DNA of 64,000 nt, from the NCBI GenBank assembly GCA_029258725.1, contig JAPDKE010000018.1, forward strand, positions 1 through 64,000, read 5' to 3'. A program made the translations under genes and the position numbers. Source of the stretch: a bacterium. GTDB taxonomy: Bacteria; Hydrothermota; UBA3072; JAPDKE01. The notes beneath the pieces are model-generated. The model saw only the letters and a list, made by a program, of their open reading frames with translations. It was not told the DNA's origin and made no database searches. Below, piece by piece: positions 26,240 to 35,015 of this stretch (its first letter is position 1; each line of letters starts with the position of its first letter).

Positions 26240-27671
26240 CCTTTTCAAGCTGGGGATCATCGGAGAGAAGTGCCCTGTATCTTCCCTCCTTTCCCCAGAG
26301 ATTTTCATAGATTGCAATCTTCAGGTCTTTTTTGAGCCCCTCTCCCGCCTCCTCCCATTCACACTCATTGAACCTGCACAGGTCTTCTTTTTCGACAAAT
26401 CTCCTGAAGTCCTCAAGGTCCTTATCGGTAATCTCAAAATCCTTTCCCCTTTCTTTATAATTCTTCCCTGCATGCACCGCATACCTGAAGAAGGCGCGCT
26501 TGAGGTAGAGTTTGCTTTCAAGCGAGGTCCACTTTTTCCCCTTAACCTCAACATCAGGTTTTATCCCTCCGCCCCCATGCACCTCCCTTTTGAGGAATCC
26601 AAGGGTTGTGTATGTCTTTGCAGTATCTTCCTTTGCCCAGTGTCTGCTTATGCATCTCCCTGAAGGAGTGTAGTAAAGCGCGGTTGTGAGTTTAACCCCC
26701 TCATTCTTACCCACAGGGAATGGTCTCTGGACAGAACCCTTACCAAAAGTTCTTGTCCCAACAATAATTCCCCTGTCCCAGTCCTGTATTGCTCCTGCAA
26801 CAATCTCAGATGCAGATGCACTTCCACCATCAACAAGCACTGCAAGGGGAAATTTTTCAAATTTTTCAGCGGGATGCGCCCTGTATTCCTTCTCATCGTA
26901 TCTTCCACGCGTTGAAACTATTATATCTCCCTCATCAAGGAATAGTTCAGCAACCTTTATTGCCTCGGAGAGAAGCCCGCCTGGATTTCCCCTGAGGTCC
27001 AGTATTATCCTTTTCGCACCCTGAGAGAGGAGGGAGTCTATTGCCTTTCTTACCTCCCGGGATGCTCGCTCGGAGAAGTTTGAGAGTTTTATATATCCTA
27101 TATCATTCCTTAGCATGGTCACATAGGATACAGGATGGAGAACAATCATTGCCCTGGTTATGGTAACATCAAAGGGTTCATCAAGCCCCTCACGGGATAT
27201 GGTCAGGGTGACCTGGGTCCCTGGCTTCCCCCTCATGCGTTTTACAGCATCGTCAAGCGTCATATCCTCGGTTGATTCACCGTCTATCTTTATTATCCTG
27301 TCCCCTGCCATAAGCCCCGCCCTCCAGGCAGGCGTATCCTCTATCGGGGCTATTATGGTTAAAACTCCACCCACCATTCCTATCTGTATTCCCAGCCCTC
27401 CATATTCTCCGGTTGTATGGAGTTCAAGTTCCTTCATTTCCTTCTCGGTCAAGAATTCCGAATGGGGGTCAAGTGATGAAAGCATCCCCTCAAGTGCCTT
27501 TTCGGTGAGTTCTTTCAAAGCTACATCCTTTACATAATAGTGCTTGACAATCCTCAGGACAGTTTCAAAAAGTCTCAGGCACTCTATTGCACTTTCCCTT
27601 GTCTCGGTCCTTCCAATAAGAGCGCCCAGTAAAAGAAAAGGAATCAGGGCAATCATAAGTTTTTTCTTCAT
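26184..27671 (-). CDS. ctpA: C-terminal processing peptidase (S41)
   Basis: 495 aa. Signal anchor at 1-20; N-terminal helical part; PDZ domain about 90-175 (G-L-G-I-Q-I-G, A-G-L-M-A-G-D-R-I-I-K-I-D-G); catalytic core with L-D-L-R-G-N-P-G-G, nucleophile Ser in G-S-A-S-A-S-E-I and Lys in F-G-K-G-S-V-Q. It is a periplasmic protease of the Prc/CtpA type. The C-terminal about 110 residues form a charged helical extension. Last gene of its operon; it overlaps tmk by 4 nt. Confidence 0.95.
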   Translation of the reverse strand: MKKKLMIALIPFLLLGALIGRTETRESAIECLRLFETVLRIVKHYYVKDVALKELTEKALEGMLSSLDPHSEFLTEKEMKELELHTTGEYGGLGIQIGMVGGVLTIIAPIEDTPAWRAGLMAGDRIIKIDGESTEDMTLDDAVKRMRGKPGTQVTLTISREGLDEPFDVTITRAMIVLHPVSYVTMLRNDIGYIKLSNFSERASREVRKAIDSLLSQGAKRIILDLRGNPGGLLSEAIKVAELFLDEGDIIVSTRGRYDEKEYRAHPAEKFEKFPLAVLVDGGSASASEIVAGAIQDWDRGIIVGTRTFGKGSVQRPFPVGKNEGVKLTTALYYTPSGRCISRHWAKEDTAKTYTTLGFLKREVHGGGGIKPDVEVKGKKWTSLESKLYLKRAFFRYAVHAGKNYKERGKDFEITDKDLEDFRRFVEKEDLCRFNECEWEEAGEGLKKDLKIAIYENLWGKEGRYRALLSDDPQLEKAIEILSSASSWKDVFQKP

Positions 27672-28270
27672 TTCAACCTCCCCATAACTATTTTTTCTAT
27701 GTTTTTCCTTACCTCTTCAGGTTCCCCGGTTCCATCCACCACCACAACCCTGTGAGGTTCCCTTCTTGCTATCTCAAGATAAGCCTCCCTCACCCTTCTG
27801 TGAAATTCTAACTCCTCTTTTTCTATCCTGTCCCTCTCACCCCTTATCCTCTTTATACCAACCTCAGGAGGAACGTCAAGTAGAATTGTCAAATCAGGCT
27901 CAAGTCCACCTGTTGATATGCGGTTGAGTTCTTGAATGATTTCAAAAGAAATTCCCCTTCCTCCTCCCTGGTATGCAAGGGTTGAATCCATGAACCTGTC
28001 ACATATAACTATTTTTCCCTCCTCAAGTGCCGGTCTTATCACCCTTTCAACATGCTCCCTTCTTGCAGCGCAGAAAAGCAAAAGTTCTGTTACCGGGTCC
28101 ACTGAGACATGAAGCAAAATCTCCCTTATCTTTTCCCCTGCCTCTGTTCCCCCTGGCTCCCGCGTGAGTATGGTATCATAAAAATTCTTGAGGGTGTTGA
28201 AGAGGAGGGCAGACTGAAGCGTCTTACCGCTCCCCTCAACACCCTCAAAGCTTATGAAAAACCCCTTTAT
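27668..28270 (-). CDS. tmk: thymidylate kinase, apparently starting at AUA
   Basis: The frame carries a complete dTMP kinase of about 200 aa. The N-terminal K-G-F-F-I-S-F-E-G-V-E-G-S-G-K-T supplies the P-loop, T-R-E-P-G-G-T-E-A-G-E-K the family motif, and D-R-F-M-D-S-T-L-A-Y-Q-G-G-G-R-G the LID-side region. The first ATG/GTG/TTG-type codon in frame is TTG at 28117, which would delete the P-loop. No canonical start exists between the in-frame TGA near 28357 and the P-loop. An ATA at 28270, one base after the ino1 stop, would give exactly the normal N-terminus. Start is therefore inferred. It phosphorylates dTMP to dTDP. Confidence 0.8.
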   Translation of the reverse strand: MKGFFISFEGVEGSGKTLQSALLFNTLKNFYDTILTREPGGTEAGEKIREILLHVSVDPVTELLLFCAARREHVERVIRPALEEGKIVICDRFMDSTLAYQGGGRGISFEIIQELNRISTGGLEPDLTILLDVPPEVGIKRIRGERDRIEKEELEFHRRVREAYLEIARREPHRVVVVDGTGEPEEVRKNIEKIVMGRLK

Positions 28271-28271
28271 C

Positions 28272-29354
28272 TTACTTTTTCTTCCCGTATTTCTGGATGA
28301 ATTCTTCGGTTTTTTCCCTTGCGATGTGGTCGGGATACTGAACCGGAGGAGACTTCATGAGATAGCTGGAAGGCTCAATGAGCGGTCCCGCGATACCGTT
28401 ATCCATTGCAAGTTTCACGAGCCTTATTGCGTCAATCACCACTCCGGCGGAGTTTGGAGAATCCCAGACCTCAAGTTTTGCCTCCAGGTTGAGAGGAACG
28501 TCTCCGAAGGTTCTTCCTTCAATCCTTATGTACGCCCACTTCCTGTCGGTGAGCCATGCCACGTAGTCAGATGGACCGATGTGGATGTTATCCTCTCCTA
28601 TGTCGTAGGGCATGAGGGATGTAACAGCCCTTGTCTTGGATATCTTCTTGGACTCAAGTCTCTCGCGCTCGAGCATGTTGAGGAAGTCCGTATTTCCACC
28701 GATGTTTAGCTGGAAGGTCCTCTCTATCTTGACTCCCCTGTCCAGGAAGAGCTTGGTGAGAACCCTGTGGGTGATGGTTGCTCCAACCTGGGACTTAACA
28801 TCGTCTCCGATTATTGGCACTCCTGCATCCTCAAACCTTTTTGCCCAGTAGTCCGAGGATGCTATAAACACAGGGATTGCGTTCACAAATCCGCATCCTG
28901 CCTGTAAGACCTGCTCAACGTACCACTTTGTCGCCTCCTCACTTCCAACAGGAAGGAAGTTCACAACGACATCGGTCTTTGTCTCCTTGAGTATCTTCAC
29001 TATATCCGCAGTCGGTCCAGGTGCCTTCTCTATTATCCTGGAAAGATATTTTCCGAGTCCATCGTGGGTCATTCCCCTTTCCACGCGCACGTTGAGCTTG
29101 GGAACATCGCAGAACTTGTAGGTGTTGTTGGGATAGGTGAATATTGCCTCGGAAAGGTCCTTTCCGACCTTTCTCTTGTCTATGTCAAAGGCAGCAACAA
29201 ATTCAATATCCCTTATGTGGTATCCACCAAGGTTGACATGCATTATACCGGGGATGAACTCATCCTCTTTTGCGTTTTTGTAGTAAAACACACCCTGAAT
29301 AAGAGAAGATGCGCAGTTTCCAACCCCGATTATTGCAACTCTCACCTTACCCAT
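28272..29354 (-). CDS. ino1: myo-inositol-3-phosphate synthase
   Basis: 360 aa from an ATG behind AGGAGGTGAAA; a GTG six bases earlier is less likely. N-terminal NAD fold [10 protein letters not shown]. Family blocks include [21 protein letters not shown] and [11 protein letters not shown]. This is the short archaeal/actinobacterial form. It converts glucose-6-phosphate to inositol-3-phosphate. The gene just upstream encodes a CDP-alcohol phosphatidyltransferase, so the product probably becomes an inositol lipid head group. Confidence 0.96.
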   Translation of the reverse strand: MGKVRVAIIGVGNCASSLIQGVFYYKNAKEDEFIPGIMHVNLGGYHIRDIEFVAAFDIDKRKVGKDLSEAIFTYPNNTYKFCDVPKLNVRVERGMTHDGLGKYLSRIIEKAPGPTADIVKILKETKTDVVVNFLPVGSEEATKWYVEQVLQAGCGFVNAIPVFIASSDYWAKRFEDAGVPIIGDDVKSQVGATITHRVLTKLFLDRGVKIERTFQLNIGGNTDFLNMLERERLESKKISKTRAVTSLMPYDIGEDNIHIGPSDYVAWLTDRKWAYIRIEGRTFGDVPLNLEAKLEVWDSPNSAGVVIDAIRLVKLAMDNGIAGPLIEPSSYLMKSPPVQYPDHIAREKTEEFIQKYGKKK

Positions 29355-29919
29355 TTTCACCTCCTTTTTTTAAGGTTTTCCATACCCAGTAAATCCGCTG
29401 GAGTGCTGTTATATTCGCTCCCACTGCCACCACGATGAGTGACCAGCGGATTGCCTCTCCACCGATCAGGAGACCGATAACGAGGATAAAAAACCTTTCG
29501 GGTCTCTGAAAGAGTCCCCTTGCTATATCCTTAACCCCAAGCCCTTCAGCTCTTGCCCTGGTGTAACTCGTAAGGTAACTTCCAAGGAGGGCAAAAAGGG
29601 CAGGAATCAGGGCAGAGGCCGATAGTCCCGCTATTGTAATTATAAAAAATTCTGCGTATCTGTCAAGAGTTGAGTCAAGGAATGCACCGAAACGGGTTTC
29701 TCTCTTACGGTACCGTGCAATTTCCCCGTCAAGTGTGTCAAATAAGCCTCCCAGAAGGATAATGCATCCTCCAGGTCTGTATCTTCCTGAATAAACAAGC
29801 CAGCATCCTGAAAGAACCAGGAGGAATCCAAGAAGGGTTACCAGATTCGGTGGGAGAAAGGAAAAAAGTCTCACAAAGGGTCTAATCAGCCGTTTCGCTT
29901 CCTTCTTCCACTCCATCAT
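29347..29919 (-). CDS. CDP-alcohol phosphatidyltransferase, likely phosphatidylinositol-phosphate synthase
   Basis: 190 aa, about six transmembrane helices. The CDP-OH-P motif D-x2-D-G-x2-A-R-x8-G-x3-D-x3-D is complete (D-T-L-D-G-E-I-A-R ... [11 protein letters not shown]). Size and the neighbouring inositol-phosphate synthase point to transfer of inositol-3-phosphate onto CDP-diacylglycerol, as in actinobacterial PIPS and archaeal AIPS. A role in di-myo-inositol-phosphate solute synthesis is a second option. Two adjacent ATGs (29919, 29916) are possible starts. Confidence 0.85.
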   Translation of the reverse strand: MMEWKKEAKRLIRPFVRLFSFLPPNLVTLLGFLLVLSGCWLVYSGRYRPGGCIILLGGLFDTLDGEIARYRKRETRFGAFLDSTLDRYAEFFIITIAGLSASALIPALFALLGSYLTSYTRARAEGLGVKDIARGLFQRPERFFILVIGLLIGGEAIRWSLIVVAVGANITALQRIYWVWKTLKKGGENG

Positions 29920-30574
29920 CCCTCCCTTTTATCACAAGTGTTACCTCCCCACGGGGCTCTTCCATGTCCAGCAATTCCTTTATCCTTCCCCTTATCACCT
30001 CCTCGTGTATCTTTGTTATCTCCCTTACTATCGCAACTTCTCTTTCCTCCATTCCGATATCCGCCATATCCTTCAGTGTTTTCAAGACCCTCTTCGGGGA
30101 TTCAAAAATAACAACCGTTCTTTTCTCCTCCTTTATAGCAAGCAATCTTTCCTTCCTTTTTCTTCCCTTCCTTGGAAGGAATCCCTCAAACACAAAAAAT
30201 GGAGGGAAACCTGAAAGAACAACGGCAGCTATTACCGCAGATGGACCCGGGATGAAGGTAAAGGGAAGGTTTTCCTCTATGAGCCTTCTTATAAGGGGAT
30301 AGCCGGGGTCAGAGATTATGGGAGAGCCTGCATTGGTTATGAATGCTATTTTCTTTCCCTCCCTGAGCCTCTCTATTATGTACGGGATTCTCCTTTTCTC
30401 GTTGTATTCATTGCAGGATATTAATTTTTTCTTTTTTATCCCGTAATGGTTTAAAAGTTTCTTTGAATGGAGGGTGTTCTCGCATACTATAAAATCCACT
30501 TCCTTTAAAATCCTCAATGCCCTTAATGTTATGTCCTCCAGGTTTCCAATAGGGGTTGAGATGAAATACATCAT
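29882..30574 (-). CDS. rsmI: 16S rRNA (cytidine-1402 2'-O) methyltransferase
   Basis: 230 aa. Tetrapyrrole-methylase fold with the RsmI pattern: S-T-P-I-G-N-L-E-D-I-T at the N-terminus, E-N-T (usually E-D-T), F-I-T-N-A-G-S-P-I-I-S-D-P-G, I-P-G-P-S-A, F-E-G-F-L-P-R-K. It methylates the ribose of C1402 in 16S rRNA. The C-terminus (R-G-E-V-T-L-V-I) is normal. Starts overlap the end of the unknown gene upstream. Confidence 0.95.
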   Translation of the reverse strand: MMYFISTPIGNLEDITLRALRILKEVDFIVCENTLHSKKLLNHYGIKKKKLISCNEYNEKRRIPYIIERLREGKKIAFITNAGSPIISDPGYPLIRRLIEENLPFTFIPGPSAVIAAVVLSGFPPFFVFEGFLPRKGRKRKERLLAIKEEKRTVVIFESPKRVLKTLKDMADIGMEEREVAIVREITKIHEEVIRGRIKELLDMEEPRGEVTLVIKGRDDGVEEGSETAD

Positions 30575-31536
30575 ATACTCTCATACCTTTTAAGTTTTGA
30601 ATGCTCAAAAAACCCTGCATTTTTCAATGCAAACCTGAAATCCTTCATTGCCTTTACAACGGCATTTTCAACCCTCCTTCCCAGGACAACAAAAAGTCCA
30701 TCGACAAATCTGTCTATCCCTGCTGCAAATGCCTTTGTTATTTCCTCAGGGGTTGCAACCACAGGAACCTCTTTGAGTTCAAGGTCCTCTGGCATGAACT
30801 TTGAAAGCAATGGATGTTCGGATGATGCCCCCTCAAGGGCAGAGACAAGTGTTTTCCTCACAAGTCCTGCACCAACCATGTCTGAAAATTCCCTTATGAG
30901 TGCATTAAAAAATCTTATGTAAAGGGAGACGAAGGCAGGGGTTGCCTGTTCAACCTTTGTTGTGCCCGGATACGCGGAGATAAAGAAGTCCATCCCCTCT
31001 TTTTTCAGAAACGTTAAAAGAACCTCCCGGGTGATGCTGCTTCCTCCCCTTCCTGCAAGATATATCATCTTTGGTTCACCCTTTTCAAAACTTACAAAGG
31101 AAACCTCCACTCCCTTTCTAAGAACAATAAACCCGGGAAACTTTATCTCCTGAAACTTCTGGAAGAGTTTGTCCAGGTCAACCCCTTTCATGGGCTTGTC
31201 TTTGAAGAGGGGCTTTTCCTTGAATATTCCTATTATCATTGAAAGAGCCTCGTCAGGGATATCGTATATGTTGACAACCCCCACCTCCGCCTTTTTTGCC
31301 CTGTCAAGAACCTCCTTTATGGAGACGAGTTTGCTCTCTCCTCCAGCATATCTCCCTGCGTTTATAACCTCTCCATTTCTCAGAAAAAGAAAGTCAACGG
31401 AGTCGGGGTATATTATCTGGATGTACCCGTTTATCCGCCCCTCCCTCGCCCGCTTGGCAAGGTTCACGACGTTGTCAAAATTGACAAACTGAACCTTTAC
31501 GTTTTCAAGAACAGGCTTTCCGCGTGGAAGTTTCAT
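30571..31536 (-). CDS. conserved protein of unknown function, 321 aa
   Basis: No signal peptide or membrane helix. Two alpha/beta halves each contain a stretch like [25 protein letters not shown] (about 37-63) and [21 protein letters not shown] (about 140-160). This resembles the beta hairpin of DUF4388/PATAN-like regulatory modules. The C-terminal third is helical. I cannot name a function. It is tightly overlapped with ilvE and rsmI, so it belongs to the same transcript. Confidence 0.75.
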   Translation of the reverse strand: MKLPRGKPVLENVKVQFVNFDNVVNLAKRAREGRINGYIQIIYPDSVDFLFLRNGEVINAGRYAGGESKLVSIKEVLDRAKKAEVGVVNIYDIPDEALSMIIGIFKEKPLFKDKPMKGVDLDKLFQKFQEIKFPGFIVLRKGVEVSFVSFEKGEPKMIYLAGRGGSSITREVLLTFLKKEGMDFFISAYPGTTKVEQATPAFVSLYIRFFNALIREFSDMVGAGLVRKTLVSALEGASSEHPLLSKFMPEDLELKEVPVVATPEEITKAFAAGIDRFVDGLFVVLGRRVENAVVKAMKDFRFALKNAGFFEHSKLKRYESI

Positions 31537-32450
31537 GTAACGTAGGTGAGCCAGCCGTATCTGTCCTCTTTTTCTCCTCTCATTATACCAAGGAGCTCCT
31601 CCTGTATCTGTTTGGTTATGGGTCCCCTCTTGCCTTCCCCTATCACTATCTTGTCCACAGACCTTATTGGGGTTATCTCGGCTGCACTTCCCGTGAAGAA
31701 TGCCTCATCAGCCATGTAGAGGAATTCTCTTGGAATTCTCATCTCAAGAACCTCATATCCCAGGTCCTTTGCTATCCTTATCACAGAGTCCCTGGTTATA
31801 CCGAGCAGGATTGAGGAACCAAAGGAGGGGGTGTAGAGCTTGCCGTCCTTTACCAGGAATATGTTTTCTCCACTTCCCTCGCTTATGTATCCAAGGAAAT
31901 CAAGTGCTATTCCTTCAACCAGACCGTACTGAAGTGCCTCCATCTTTATGAGCTGTGAGTTCATGTAGTTTGCACCTGCCTTCGCCATTGCTGGAAAGGT
32001 ATTCGGTGCCATTCTTCTCCACGTTGATATCATGACATCAACACCCTTTTCAAGTGCCTCCGGTCCCAGGTATGCTCCCCACTCCCACACTGCAATTGTA
32101 ACCTGAACCGGACACTTTGACGGGTCAACCCCGAGTTCTCCGTATCCCCTGTAAACTATAGGTCTTATGTAGCATTCCTTGAGGTTGTTCTTCTTTATCG
32201 TCTCAAGAACCGCATTGAATAGCTCTTCCTTGGAGTAAGGTATGGGCATCCGGTATATCTTGGCGGAATAGAAAAGCCTGTCTATATGCTCGCGCAGTCT
32301 GAAGACCGCAGTCCCCTTCTTCCCATGATATGCACGCAGCCCCTCAAACACGCTTGTTCCGTAGTGAACAACATGGGAGAGAATGTGTATTTTTGCTTCA
32401 TCCCAGGGAACAAATTCTCCATCCATCCATATGTAATCTGCCTTCTTCAT
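31533..32450 (-). CDS. ilvE: branched-chain amino acid aminotransferase
   Basis: 305 aa, standard length. Fold-type IV PLP enzyme: W-M-D-G-E-F-V-P-W at the N-terminus, [11 protein letters not shown], the Schiff-base Lys in [10 protein letters not shown], and S-E-G-S-G-E-N-I-F. It performs the last step of Val/Leu/Ile synthesis or the first step of degradation. No ilv/leu genes are close. It sits behind a HAMP-type membrane protein with a 4-nt overlap. Confidence 0.96.
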   Translation of the reverse strand: MKKADYIWMDGEFVPWDEAKIHILSHVVHYGTSVFEGLRAYHGKKGTAVFRLREHIDRLFYSAKIYRMPIPYSKEELFNAVLETIKKNNLKECYIRPIVYRGYGELGVDPSKCPVQVTIAVWEWGAYLGPEALEKGVDVMISTWRRMAPNTFPAMAKAGANYMNSQLIKMEALQYGLVEGIALDFLGYISEGSGENIFLVKDGKLYTPSFGSSILLGITRDSVIRIAKDLGYEVLEMRIPREFLYMADEAFFTGSAAEITPIRSVDKIVIGEGKRGPITKQIQEELLGIMRGEKEDRYGWLTYVT

Positions 32451-32989
32451 TTTTCCTCCTTTCTTACAAGTTTAAGCCTTTCTTTTATCTTTGTTTTTGC
32501 CTCCTCAAGCTCACCCTTTTCAATCAGGGTCAGGGCTTCTGCAAGCAAAGCCTCATCGGTTTCTATTCTTTCCAGGATTTTATTGAAGTCCCTTGCTATC
32601 TCATGAAAAATAGCCTCGTCTGTTCGTCTGAACCTCAGGCGTTCAAGGTACTTCCTCTGTGCAACATCATCCATTACTTTTCCAAGCCTTACAAGAGGAC
32701 CTATGAACTGTCTTGCAAGGAGAAAGAGGATTACGGTTATATATCCAAGGAAGGCAATGAATATCAGCAAAAGACTCTTTAAGGCACCATTAATTGCAGA
32801 AACCAGAAAAGATGCTGCCTCACCCATCTGCATGAGAGACCTCTGAATGGGAAACCACATGGTAAAGGAATAAATTGCAAATCCAAGAAGGACAAGAATG
32901 AAGAAGGAAGATACGATGACAAACCTCATCAACTTTAATCTCCATGCCTGGGCTAAGTGAAGTCTTTTTCTTCTGTTCTTAATCTTCAT
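32447..32989 (-). CDS. two-helix membrane protein with HAMP-like domain and no output domain
   Basis: 180 aa. Basic N-terminus, transmembrane helices at about 20-45 and 70-95, then a HAMP-like segment ([16 protein letters not shown] near 97-140) and a charged coiled coil to the end. There is no kinase, MCP or cyclase domain. It overlaps the Zn-ribbon gene upstream, and the two may work together. Confidence 0.7.
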   Translation of the reverse strand: MKIKNRRKRLHLAQAWRLKLMRFVIVSSFFILVLLGFAIYSFTMWFPIQRSLMQMGEAASFLVSAINGALKSLLLIFIAFLGYITVILFLLARQFIGPLVRLGKVMDDVAQRKYLERLRFRRTDEAIFHEIARDFNKILERIETDEALLAEALTLIEKGELEEAKTKIKERLKLVRKEEK

Positions 32990-33330
32990 GTTTCCTCCTT
33001 TATCATTTCCTCTATTTTCTTTTTTTCAGGTCTTTCCTCAACTATTCTTACTGTCTCCTCAAATTCTCTTTTCACCTCTTCACTGAATGCCTCAACCTCA
33101 TGTATTATGCTCCTGCAATCAGGGCATCCAGGAGAGAGTTTGAATATGCGGAGCAGAGAATCGTAGGATTTATCGGATGTGTATCTTATAACCCGGTACC
33201 TTGCAACAAAGGAGGAACAATTTGCGCACCTTACATAAACCTTAATTATTCCCCCTTTCTCAATCCTCACGAGATTCTCATGCTTTGTGCTTCCGCACAC
33301 AGGACAGGTTTCAAGTTTTGCCTTTATCAT
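32986..33330 (-). CDS. zinc-ribbon protein of unknown function, 114 aa
   Basis: Three Cys pairs occur: C-P-V-C-G near residue 9, C-A-N-C near 36 and C-P-D-C near 70. The first two suit a zinc ribbon; the third resembles a second knuckle. The C-terminal about 40 residues are a charged helix (E-E-V-K-R-E-F-E-E-T-V). Such small Zn proteins often bind nucleic acid or another protein, but nothing fixes a role. It has its own promoter in the gap before the SLC13 gene. Confidence 0.75.
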   Translation of the reverse strand: MIKAKLETCPVCGSTKHENLVRIEKGGIIKVYVRCANCSSFVARYRVIRYTSDKSYDSLLRIFKLSPGCPDCRSIIHEVEAFSEEVKREFEETVRIVEERPEKKKIEEMIKEET

Positions 33331-33338
33331 ACCTCTAT

Positions 33339-33366
33339 ATTATCCCAAAAATTTCCACCAAGTCAA
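33339..33366 (-). promoter_or_regulatory. promoter of the Zn-ribbon/ilvE/ino1 operon
   Basis: On the minus strand: -35 TTGACT (33366-33361), 16-nt spacer, -10 GATAAT (33344-33339), eight bases before the ATG at 33330. Reading TAATAT (33342-33337) as the -10 leaves exactly six. Either way the leader is zero to two bases, though AGAGGT sits before the ATG. Confidence 0.5.
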
Positions 33367-34647
33367 GGAACTTATGTAGATAAAGAGAGCCGAAAAGAGA
33401 TTTATGATGAAACCGGGAAATGCCATATCCCTCACCTTTATATATCCAGAACCGTATGCTATTGCGTTGGGGGGAGTGCTTATGGGAAGGACCATTGCGG
33501 AGGATGCTGCAAATGCTATTGCTATGGGTAAAAGTCCTGGTGATGGAAGAGAAATTGCCAGTGGCATTATAATTGCAGTTGCGGAGGTGTTGGACATGAA
33601 GTTTGAGCTTATTGCGGTGAAGGCAACGAATATTGCGGTTATAAGTGCCGGATTACCTGAAGCACCGAGATAACCAGCAAAGAGTTTATCAAGACCCGTT
33701 ACCGATATCGCCTCACCGAGTGCAAGACCCCCTCCCATAAGTATAAGGACATCCCATTCAAGCCTTCTGAAGTCCTCCCTTGAAAGAAGACCCGTTCCAA
33801 AAAATACCGCTATGGGAATAAGGGCTATGATGGAGGAGGATATATGGTGAAGGGATGTTGTGAGCCAGAGGAGGACAGTTACAGCAAGGGTTGCAAGAAC
33901 CGCCTTGCCTTTTGCTTCAAGCAAAAGGACCTCCTCTTCCTCAAACTCTATCTCTTTCTCTTCGGGTCGGTATATGAGTTTTAGAATGAATGAGGCAAAG
34001 AGGACAAGCACAATAACCATGGGGAGTCCCCTCAGCATCCAGACAGGGAAGGAGACATCCTCCCCAAGTTTTCTCATTGCCTCGAGGGCTATTGCGTTCG
34101 GCGGGGTTCCTATGGGGGTTCCCATCCCTCCTATGCTTGCGGAGAATGGGATTCCCAGGATTAAGGGTTTCCTCAGGCTTTCGTTCTTCTTTAAAAGAGG
34201 CATTGCGACTGCTATCATGAGTGCAGTTGCCGCCGTATTTGATATCCACATGGATAAAAATGCAGAAACGGACATAAATCCAAGTAAAACTGCATATGGA
34301 TTTTTCCCAACCCTTCTTATTATGCTTCTTGCTATTATTTCCTCAATCCCGTAAACACTCATTCCCCTTGCAAGCGTAAATCCCCCAAGAAAGAGGAGGA
34401 TAACCGGGGAGAAGAAGGCATGGAGGAACTTTTTGTAACTTACATCCATAACCCTGGGAAGCAGTACAGCCTCAAGCAAAAGGATGATTATGGAGGTTGC
34501 ATAGAGCGGGATTATCTCACTTATCCACAGAACAACAGCCAGGAAGAATATTCCCAGGGCAATCTGCTGGGGGAGTGTGAGGTGAAGAAAGAAAGGCACA
34601 GTAAAGGAAAGGATAACAAGCAGAAAAACCGCAAGTTTCCCTAACAT
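33340..34647 (-). CDS. SLC13/DASS family sodium-coupled anion transporter
   Basis: 435 aa from the ATG at 34647. A TTG start 48 bases upstream is rejected because the promoter overlaps that stretch. About eleven transmembrane helices in an inverted repeat. Substrate motifs: S-N-T-A-A-T-A-L-M with G-T-P-P-N-A-I-A, and S-N-T-S-A-T-A-I-I-M-P with S-T-P-P-N-A-I-A-Y-G. The S-N-T motifs bind sodium and the carboxylate. Substrates in the family are di- and tricarboxylates or sulfate; which one cannot be told here. Confidence 0.93.
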   Translation of the reverse strand: MLGKLAVFLLVILSFTVPFFLHLTLPQQIALGIFFLAVVLWISEIIPLYATSIIILLLEAVLLPRVMDVSYKKFLHAFFSPVILLFLGGFTLARGMSVYGIEEIIARSIIRRVGKNPYAVLLGFMSVSAFLSMWISNTAATALMIAVAMPLLKKNESLRKPLILGIPFSASIGGMGTPIGTPPNAIALEAMRKLGEDVSFPVWMLRGLPMVIVLVLFASFILKLIYRPEEKEIEFEEEEVLLLEAKGKAVLATLAVTVLLWLTTSLHHISSSIIALIPIAVFFGTGLLSREDFRRLEWDVLILMGGGLALGEAISVTGLDKLFAGYLGASGNPALITAIFVAFTAISSNFMSNTSATAIIMPLAISLPSPGLLPIAIAFAASSAMVLPISTPPNAIAYGSGYIKVRDMAFPGFIINLFSALFIYISSLTWWKFLG

Positions 34648-34653
34648 GCCTTC

Positions 34654-34682
34654 TTTATAGAGGAAGAAAGAGATGGTGTCAA
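34654..34682 (-). promoter_or_regulatory. sigma-70 promoter of the SLC13 gene, leaderless geometry
   Basis: On the minus strand: -35 TTGACA (34682-34677), 17-nt spacer, -10 TATAAA (34659-34654), then six bases (GAAGGC) to the ATG at 34647. Confidence 0.7.
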
Positions 34683-35015
34683 GAGGATGACTCAATCTAA
34701 GCGGTTTTTATGGGTAATTTTGTGTAATAGGGATTATTGTTCTCTGTGATTCAGGTAAAAATGAAATACAGTGTGAAATTTTTCCAGGGTCGAGCAAGAG
34801 ACTTGAGAGGTATTTGAAAAACTCAAGCGCACCTCATTTACTCCCTGTTGCCCGGTCTCTTTTTATAGGAATGCTTCCGATTTCATTTTTGGTATATGGA
34901 AGAAGGTGCAGGGATAAAACCACGGAAGAAATTTTTCTTCCCGGGGAAGTTTTTCTCTGGAAATTCAGAATTCTTTCATATACTCCTTCCAAAAAATTGC
35001 TCAATTTAGGGTTTC
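34683..35015 (-). other. AT-rich intergenic gap at the edge of the lanthipeptide locus
   Basis: A 333-nt gap between the barrel gene stop and the SLC13 promoter. I see no short frame with a ribosome site and no second precursor-like peptide on the minus strand. CTTCCCGGGGAAG at 34937-34949 is a small inverted repeat followed by TTTTT on the + strand. The composition changes here from AT-rich to the ordinary level of the window. Confidence 0.5.

Noticed and set aside
27668-28270. Possible frameshift splitting thymidylate kinase between the P-loop and the R-E-P-G-G motif
   Set aside because: Careful counting across the line break near 28200 shows a single open frame; only the missing canonical start remains odd.
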